A stretch of DNA of 26,391 nucleotides from Sphacelaria rigidula (taxonomy: Eukaryota > Phaeophyceae > Sphacelariales). The stretch spans positions 1 to 26,391 of the forward strand of contig CAXNAA020000139.1 of the NCBI GenBank assembly GCA_964200075.2. The letters run 5' to 3'. Made by a program: the position numbers and the translations under genes. Below are positions 10,713-20,100 of the stretch, one piece after another (within the stretch, counting starts at the first letter, position 1; every line of letters begins with the position of its first letter). Under the pieces are notes generated by a model. That model had not been told where the DNA came from, searched no databases, and saw nothing but the letters and a program-made list of their open reading frames with translations.

Positions 10713-11102
10713 CGTTCACCGCAGCTACTTACGGCGTCTCGCGGTTGCGACGCCCTCCGCACTCTGCGAGCCCTGCAGCAACAGTTTGGCAAGGTGCGGG
10801 TTGTCTGTACCCTTGAGTGTACTGAACACAGAACTAAATTGTGGCTGGGGCGCTGGATCCCGCACAAAAGTGTACGGGTCAAACAATTACAGTTACGGAT
10901 CTTGTAATTTGGAGTTGATAATTTTCGTCGCAGCTCTGATTTTTTCCTGGAAAAATCAACATGATTTGCAACGTGTTTGTACCGCGTAGAATATTGGTCA
11001 TATTTGTTCAATCGCTAAATGTCTTCTGTTCTCATCACACCGAAGGCGGACAGAAGCAACAACAGTGCAGTGTACCTACCCATCTCAGGGAAACTCACCG
11101 CC
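10713..11102. promoter_or_regulatory. Shared bidirectional promoter region of genes L and R
   Basis: This gap lies between the ATG of gene L (10712, minus) and the likely ATG of gene R (11103, plus). An in-frame upstream ATG at 11019 would shorten it to about 306 bp. It contains the palindrome at 10938-10957. I see no TATA box at a convincing place. If both starts are right, the two paralogues share control elements here. The assignment depends on the two first exons, which are the least certain exons of L and R. Confidence 0.45.
10938..10957. promoter_or_regulatory. 20-bp near-perfect palindrome in the shared promoter
   Basis: GATTTTTTCCTGGAAAAATC reads GATTTTTCC on both strands, apart from one extra T. 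Its position near the middle of the bidirectional region and its symmetry fit a dimeric transcription factor site. That function is inference. Confidence 0.4.
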
Positions 11103-11198
11103 ATGTCCGGAAGGCGCCACCACAAGGACCGGGACAGAGAGAGCAATGGGGGCGGAGGAGGCAGCAGCTATCATTATGGCGCTTCGGACTCTAACAAG
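11103..11198 (+). CDS. Gene R probable exon 1
   Basis: The ATG at 11103 has a CACCGCC context and opens 32 codons, MSGRRHHKDRDRESNGGGGG and on to ASDSNK, up to AAG|GTGCTC. The composition (basic, Gly/Ser-rich, no hydrophobic run) fits a cytosolic N-terminus like that of gene L. An in-frame ATG at 11019 would add 28 residues. The donor is weak and the next exon is not fixed, so this exon is a proposal. Confidence 0.4.
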
Positions 11199-14100
11199 GT
11201 GCTCAAACTCGTCTCATTCCACGTTCGAAGAACCTCGGTGTGTCTTCCCCCCGCGAGGAAAAAATTATTCATGTCTTTAGCTGCTCTTCCCATGCGGTAC
11301 TGTCACACGACCCGTGAACATTGCAAGAACACTAGTCTAACACGTGCTCCCCACTTGTTTGTTCGGTCCCCTGTGTTCTACACCGCTTCATCATGAGACA
11401 GGCCGAGGAAGGCCGCTCCGGCTCGATTACATCGGCAGGGCATAAACGGACGAAATCGTCATCTGGGTTTTCGGCGCGTTTGGGGAAAATGCAGGTGAAC
11501 TTTTCTTCTACTCGGCTTCGATGTGTACGCTGCAGAAAGATGTGGCTGTTGTGAATGCTTGCGAGTTAGCTCTTGTGTGATGGCGGACAAATGAAGGAAA
11601 CATGCAGTGATCGGCAGAGGAGAAAATGCCGTCCGAGAACAGCCCCCATCAGGCGGTATCTGGGTTCACCGCCTGATCGTAATTGTGCTACCCTGTCCGA
11701 GGATATATGTTCCTGAATTCTGGAGCTCTATCGAAACTGAAAACTACCGAAAACATCTTCGCTGAAAATACCTGATGTTCTTTCTTATTCATCGATCACA
11801 ATGCCCCCTAAGTAAAGTGTTACCCAGTACCAGCTAATGCGAACAGTCAGGGATGCGTCCGTGAGGGGACAGCGTAGGGAAGAGTTGGTTAGATTGGTTT
11901 CTTCGTCCTTGTGAAACCGCGGTACGGCATCGTCATCCAGCTCCAAACTCATGACCGACACAACAGGAAGCATTAGGCATGGCCACTGGCGCGGCGCAGG
12001 GCACGGAGAAGCGACGAGGGCGCGCCAAGGGCGGAGGAGCGTATGACCCGCGTTTCGTCAATCGAGCAGACCGCATTAATCCGCAGGAGACCGAAAATTT
12101 CTCTTCGAGCTTTCTTATTCGAGGCGTCGTCATTCTCAACATCGCCTCTGGAACAGCCTGTGAGTTCAAGTGCCAACTTCGATATCACTTGGGATGCGTC
12201 CATGTGTACTGTGCTAGCGCGCGCCTGTTCTCAAAAAAGTGTACTCGGTCTGTCCACACGGGGCCCGGTTTGGAAACACCCGAGTGCGATGATCTATCAA
12301 CGGTCATGTGGCGTCATATCCTTGCTGGCGTTTTGCAGTGTTCATGGGAGAAATCATGTATTCTTTACCCTGGTACTTCATGACCCACCAAAAAAACGTG
12401 GCTCATCAGGCAGTACAAAGCGAGAGGACAGCGAAATTATGTGCCTCGATAACATGCCAAAAAGAATCTTGCCACCCCTCACATGCACGACCATTCGATG
12501 TGTTTGGCCGGAAAACGTACGCTTGGATCATCGTGGCGCTGTGTTCGCGATGACCCCTGAAGGTAAGGCTCCGTCCGGTCAGTGAACTCGGTATAAAATT
12601 ACGAGAGCGTGGGTGCAGATAAGATGATGTTGAGCGACTTCGGCTTTTTTGCGTGTACATCTGTCTGTTCACGCATGAAATTTGATTCCCCGTGTTTTCA
12701 TCGGCATCCGGTACACGTTTATGTGGGCAGGTGTAGGGTACCCTTCTCCCGTTTAACCTTCGATCCTTTTTCAGTATAATCTGCTTGATCACGTGCAGTG
12801 AGTAGGCAGGAGCACTCGCGTCAGTAACCGAAAATGACTGTCCGGCACCTTGGCACGGTGCCGATTTTCTCGTGACTATCCGAGTCTCCTCAAGCGGCGT
12901 ATTCGGGCTGTGGCCAAATCGACGCAAGCCCGTCCTCGAGCTTTGAAACTACCCTTGAATAACGTGTTCAGACATGGGTTTTCACGTTCTCACCTCCCCA
13001 GGCACGAGGTTCGGGTCTAGTACGTGTTGAAAGGTGCCTCGAAAGTTTAGTTGGAGCTGCACAAAGCCCGAATGGTGCATGGCGAAACTGGAAGTTTTTG
13101 AATTGTTCCGACCCTTTCGATCGCTTCACTTCATGCAAACTGTACGGTACACCCGATGGGATGTTTTAATGGCATTGAATTTGTTCCGTCAGCTTTTTCC
13201 GAATCTTGTTTGGAGTGGTTCCCGCGAAGCTGTCCGCAATTTTGAGCGCTAAGACGCTACTTTACGGGGTACCAGTTCGCGTGGAGTATCCCCCACGGCT
13301 ACGCTGCGCACTTGTCGGAGGCGATGTGCCGTCCAATCAGAGTACCTGAGGATTCAATCCATCATGCTGCTTTCGCAAGCCCTTTCGCACTCGTGCTATC
13401 AAGTTCCCGCTATGGTTCCCCGGGTGTTGACACCCGCGGTTGTCCGTGTTCCGTCAACTAGAGCATGCCCATGATACACTTCCTGTGTAACATATGTTGT
13501 AAATATTTATTACGGTTGTCATGTTGGTGGATGTGAAAGGCAACCCAAACGTCACCAAAACCCACGTACAAAATCTATCCCGTTGTCGCTATCGGTGGAA
13601 CCACGAATGAGAGTAACGGTGTTGGTTGGGTCGGTAATATACGTCACCCTTGCATTCTCCAATTGAAGTATGTCCCCTATGCACTCTTCCATTGCTGACA
13701 CCATGTAATGTTCGATGCCTCTTACCCCCTCATAATCCAGTGTGTGTCTCTAAAGAGGAGTAAGCTATGCGCTGTCATCCCGACTGTTCAACAGCAGGGT
13801 GGTCTGTGTTATGATTTATTTCATGCCGCAGACACAACGGCATTGTAGCCTCTCCATAACCTCATGTTTTTTCATGCCTTTCTCCGATGCAGACATGATT
13901 TGGCGCTTCACGGACACTCGCAATGTGCCGGAGTTTTTCATCTGGTGGTGGTGGACTTACTATATGGTGGAGTTTTTCTTGGTTTTCGCCATCTGGCTAG
14001 GTCACACGCAGCGTCTCTTCGCGGTGCAGCGTGTACGGGTTACGATGGATCAAATCGTGGCGGTGAGTATGATGAATCATCCAGGTTATTTATCCCCTGT

Positions 14101-17100
14101 GGACGTCGCCGGCCCCTTGCATTGAGTAGGCAAGGCATGTTTATATGCCCGAAGGTCACAGGTGATGTGGATTATATTCGATTTGGTCAAACACTGCTGG
14201 TGACGATCTTGAGCTTTTGAAGTAAGCGGCTGGCGGCATCACGTGTCCATTTCTATTTTCGTCGAAGCGCTGGAATGGACGACGGTAAAGAGTGCCGTGA
14301 ACTGTACTGTTACTACAAGTTCATGAATATTCAGGTTATACATCATCTTTTTTCCATCTAGCAACAAACTTTGAAACATTTTCAGAGTGTCGAAATTTCA
14401 TTTTACGTACTCGGGAGGACCCATCTGCTGTCGTGAAACCACATATTACATACAGCGGAGGTGCTCCAAGAGACTGCTGATGAGATTTGTGATGCCGAGA
14501 TTTTATCCGCACTGTTGAGGGCATTTGTCAACACAATCGCGTTAGGTATTTTTAGTTTTTTCCCGAGGCGTTCCCTAGAGCTGGCTCCAATCGGAATTAT
14601 GAAGTAACCTCACGTGATGACTCTGTTACCGTCGCGGTCTGGCGAAGCATTTTTTGATCCACTGAAGGTATACACTATAAGATATCCACAAACAGGTGTC
14701 AAACGCATCAAATGTAACGACTCAACATTTCTCTCTGGAACGTTGTAGCCGCCCTCGGTGATGGACTGCATAGGTGCTGATAACTCCAGGACGTGCAAGA
14801 TGCATCTCCCCCATCATCTCTACATCATTTGAAGTACACTTCGGTGGCCAAGTTCTCCTCTAGTTCGAGAAAAGTTCACGAGGAGACACCACGTTTTTGC
14901 GATGTCTCTTCGAGCAGCCCGACTAGCCGCGAAGTAAGTCCAACCGTCAAGAATGAAGCATGAAAATATTATCGGTCGTGACTGGCCATCATCTTCTCCA
15001 CGTGCAAATATCTCGGGATGAGACTCCAGAGGAAAAAATCCTCATCGAACCAAGTCGAGTAATATCATGATGAATCGAGGGCGAGAGAGTTTATGTTCGA
15101 GCTGCTTGTCGAAGACTGCAAAAACGTATGAGAAAGTCATTTTGAGATCTTGTGCGACTTTCCGCGGAAACCATCCCAAAAGAATTAGTTTTCAACACCG
15201 CATTCCACAGTCAAAGAACTAGGAAGTCCTCGGAATTTGTACATCCATGGCCATGATCTATAATGCGTGCAGACGGTGAAGTCGGCCATGACTTTCAATT
15301 CGTGCTTGTGTTACCTGTGGTACCTTGTACGGAAATGATCCTCGGGGACACAGGATGAATGTGATAGCAGCACACGAGCAGTAGCACCTGTTGTAATAGG
15401 GATCGGAATGACGGGCGCATCAACCCCTACTACAGCGAACTGCAGCAAGTACCACTATAGTCTTGTTGCGAGCAGAGCAGTTGTGGAGGAAAGGTTTGTG
15501 CTATACCCCACTCGAACCTCACGTGACAGGAGTGCGGTAGCAACCGTCTCAGTACAAAAATAGTTGGCAATCGGTGTCAGGCACATTGAGCTTGGAGCGA
15601 TGATACGATCGGTCAATGCACAAACGCTTCCGATAAAAAATTGTCGAAAACGACTAAAAACTGAGCCCGAGATTTTTGCTGCAGCATGTGCGGCACAACC
15701 GACTGTAACCGAAAATCCCATCAAAGTCGTTTTTCGCTAATTCCGCCGCGCATGGTACCTCTATCTCTGCACGCCCGCGCTTGGCTACAGTTGAGTGTTT
15801 CGCTAAATGAAACGTTGTCGGATCGCAGTGCAAAAGTTATAGATGTCCCCCCGCGTGAGCAATCTCTTCGCCTCCACGCTCTCAACGTCAAGTGTTGCCC
15901 GAATTCAATTCGGAAGATGCGATATCTTTGTTTTTCTTCATGTACTCCGCTTGTTTTCTGTTTTCTCTCACTCGTTACTCGCTCTTTTTGCAATGGTACG
16001 CGCGCGTCTTGAAGCGAGCAAAGCTTCGTGTTTGTAACTCATTTTCGGGTGCATATACGGTGAGAACCTGTCCAACACGGATAGTTCTGAATCCCCACTT
16101 ACCTCGACGTTGTGCAGATCGATCCTGCTGTTGGAGCAAACGCCGTGGTGGCCATTTTGCTGCCCACCGCAGGAGAAAGGCTTGACGTCGTACTCAAGTG
16201 CCTGTTGGGTGCCTCGAGCCAGAGGTCTTGGCCAAGTGCGGCGCCTGGGAAGATGGGCAGAGGCGATGGGCTGCGCGTGATAGTATTGGACGAGAAGCGT
16301 CGCAAGGTCAGCCATGCGTATTTTGGGAGAAAGAGGCCTGTCCGACGGTCTTGACTATTGACATGTTCAGTCCTGCGGGTAGCTTGACGTCAGTTCAGCT
16401 GCGCTGGAGGGTCCAAAATAGTGTGTTACAGATCGACACGAAGCCTGCATTGCAGCGAAAGCGTTGGTGTCCGCCGACAGGTCGTGGAGAAATATGAGGG
16501 TAATGTTTGTTGCGTTTACGGTGCTGGGTGATTCGGGCGGGATACGGAAATGTTTTGTACGCGTCCACTGTGCTGAAGGACCTGAGGCAGAAACATGTGT
16601 CGTTGCTGTGTTGTTGTACAGGCACCACAAGGACTTCAACCTGCCCGATGAACCGTGCACACAGGCTCTCGGCATTCCCGTTCTTTTATACTTTCAGGTA
16701 GTGCCCGCGTATAGCGAGTATCTGCTAACCCTTGACTACAATGGGATGTCACGCAAGAGGCGACTGGGGTCGCTGATGTGTTCCTCGTCCGACTGACTGC
16801 GACGAAGGTGACGAGCCTTGTGTCAGGGTCGTCGCACTGAAGTCATTTCTTGGTGATTTTCCCGCGTGCGCAATGTACACCTTCAGGAGATTTACATCCT
16901 CACGTCGGGTGTGCACGCGCTGGCGACACAGATCCTCACCCCCTCAACGCGTAAGATCCTCCAAGCTGAGGGCGTGCGTAACTTGACTCCGTTGGCATTC
17001 TACGAGTGGTGTCACGAGAAGCGAGGGTTCGGAAAAGTGCACATCTTCAAGGACGTGGGGTAAGAAAGGATGAAATGTACTCGTCGAACTAACCTCATCT

Positions 17101-20100
17101 TGACGGGGATGGGATGTAGATGTTCGACCCGGATCATGGTATACGTCCGTTCCGTTTATGTTAAGGTTATTTTGTAGGTTTAATTGGCTCAAAGATGAAG
17201 CATCAGGATCAAACAAATTGAATCCTGGCATGGTGGCATGTTTTGAAATGTACGAACACCACAAGTGTAATGTTGGCTGACGTCAGAGTCTTCTTTGATC
17301 CGTCCTTCTCAGGAGGGATTTCTTCGAAGCGGCACCTCGCACAATCGTGAATTCTTATCCGATCATCCATAATTTTGAACTCTTGGTCTCAGACTGAGCC
17401 GCGCTGTGGCCATGGTGCGGCAAATGGATGAGCTCGTAACCGGTGATGACGGGGGTGACTTGTACCGCCTAGACAGGAGGGAAAATTATGCTCAGATGGG
17501 CGTTGACGAAGATATCACGAAGTCGAGGGGTGGGGATGAAGTGGAAGAGCTGACTCACGGAGTCAGTCTTCTGGCTGACGAGTCGGTTCACGTCACCCCT
17601 GGATTCTTCCAGGTACGTTTTCGTGTTTGTCCCGGCCCTTATCATGAGACCCGCGGTCGATATGAATATGTCTGGTTGATCGAAACATTCCGGCGGATGT
17701 TGTCAGTTGCCGTGTGCAGAGATCCATGGCATGGAGACCGCTGAGATGACGAACACACCGCCCCCTCCAAGCTCATCTCCTTCCATGACAACATGTCATG
17801 TTCCATGTCGTGTCCCTCGACTACACACCACTTGTGCTTCGGGTAAATTCGGCGAGGCCTGAGATTTCATTGCTACGTTTCCAACAGCCTGTCGCGACCG
17901 TCCTATCGTGTTTTACATGGATTTAAGTAGTGACCGCTGCGTGACTGTAACGATTCGTTCTTACTCGATTTTTGAGTTTTGTGTCTGATGATTGCTCACG
18001 CCTTCATCTTGTCTCCGAATTTTTTTGGCTGCATCAGGTGTTCCGTGGACAGGCGAAGCAAGCAGTGACGATGATCTACTATTCGAGGAAGGATGCTGGT
18101 ACTCCCAAAATCAGTCCCAAGGCCGGAAACATGGTCAGTATCGGGACGAGACGCACCCAGTCTTCCGATACTGCTGGCTGCCTTTATCAAACCCTGCCGG
18201 AATCTCCTGGCGAATCAAATGTTCAGGGCGTTAGTATGGTTGAACTACTCGGTAACCTTAAACGTCAACCGCTGTGTGTTTTTTCCACTGGCGTCGTTCA
18301 TGTCCGACTGCTTCCATGTACTGAATGTTTTTCACTCCGTGCAACAATGTTGGGTTGCTCCCGCCGCTATCATATCGCAGAACGCTGCAATGTTCCCCAT
18401 GGACGATCCAACGTCACCACCGCTTATTGGTCCAAGCACCATCGTGGTTGTAAACGACGCCCGTCACCAGCTGCAACCGGAATTCCTGCAGAGAACTGCC
18501 CCCTACTTCTTTGACGTGGATGGCATCACTGGCCAGTACAAGTGGGCCAAGGTACGGGACCGCTGCTCCATGGTGTCCCTTGGACTGTAATACACGCGTA
18601 GAACACGAAGGATGTGTGGCATCTCCCCTTGTGGTCTGCATCATTTTTTGGGAACAGTAGATGGTGAACATAACTGCTATCAACATGTTTTCAAATGTTA
18701 TCCTGTGCACGTTTACCCCAAATACGTGTTGTGGCCCTCACTTCATCGTGTATTTGCAGGTGGCGTTCGTGCAGACGCCGCAACGTTTCAGGCAAGATCT
18801 GCCAGATGACCCTTTGGGCAACCACGCCGCATCTCACGTGAGTAAAACTGTATCTTCTGTTCGTTCAAGTTCATTGAGGTGCGGATGATGACTTTCGATG
18901 TGGATCGAAGCAACACAGTGATGCAGTGAAGCTTGTCTAACCTCCAGCCTTTAGATGTGAACATGCGCGTGTTTGTATGCAGAATTTTTTGAATTTCATG
19001 TCGAATCACATCGTGGATGAGAATGCCTGAAGACCCGTTGTTGTTGTAACCGCCGTCTTCAATCCTACTGCACAGTGAAATAGAGGTGTAACGTGCGTAT
19101 GGCGTTGTCATTCGCTCGTGCCGTTTTTCTCGCCAGTACGATGTTATCAACATCGGTAAAGACGGTATCGGAGCTGTGTCATCCAGTGGACAGGGCAGTC
19201 TTTGGCGTGTGGAGGCTTTGAAAGGTAGGTCCCCTGACGGGAAAACAGGAGTTGACGCCAAGGATCTCAAGCTTGTCGGGAAGGAGCTGGGATTCCGATC
19301 TGAGATGCTTATCGAGGACACTCACACCTCCATCGACCTCTTCCGTCAGGTGAGATGAACTCCGTGTATTTTTTCGAACTTTGATGAGAATTCACGGCAT
19401 TATTATGTGTTGCGTCGAAGAGGACATGTGTCGGTCATCGAGAGGGGTGTATTCTTGAGGTTATTCTTCAGTACCTTGTATCTGCAGCGCACGGCCATGG
19501 ATGAATGCTGTTTTGTTCACGAACGTGTAATACCTACCGACTTGGTTGTAGCCGTTGAACGATATACCCTCGACGCTCAGTATGTGAGTCGTGCTTGGTA
19601 ACTTTGATGCACTACATATATCCTCTCCCCCGAACAATACCTAGGGATGGCGCAGCGTGTACATCAACGAGCCTGGAGAGGTGCTGGCGTGGTGCACACA
19701 CCAACCGCACAACTTGGCGTGGCGTATTAAGCAAGTATTGCGGTGGCATCAAGGCGCCGTACAGATCCTTTACGGGAAGGGTATCCGCTACACCAGCTTT
19801 GGCGGACACTTTCCCACCATCTGGCACCGGATATACGCTTTCGATCAGGCTACTTACTACCTCCAGGTGATTGTTGATGCTGCACATGAAATATCTGGGA
19901 TGATCCCGACGAAATCAAACTCGGCACAACGGCCAACAGAGGAGTATGGCGCGATTTCTTCAAAATGGTCATTTTGAACAAGACAAAACGTTGCACACCG
20001 ATGACTGCTTTTCAGGACGGCCGAGGCATCGTCAGACGTTCCTGATTTTAATGCCACCACTCTTATGAACCAACGTCAGCTCTTGCGGGGGAGAGAAAAG

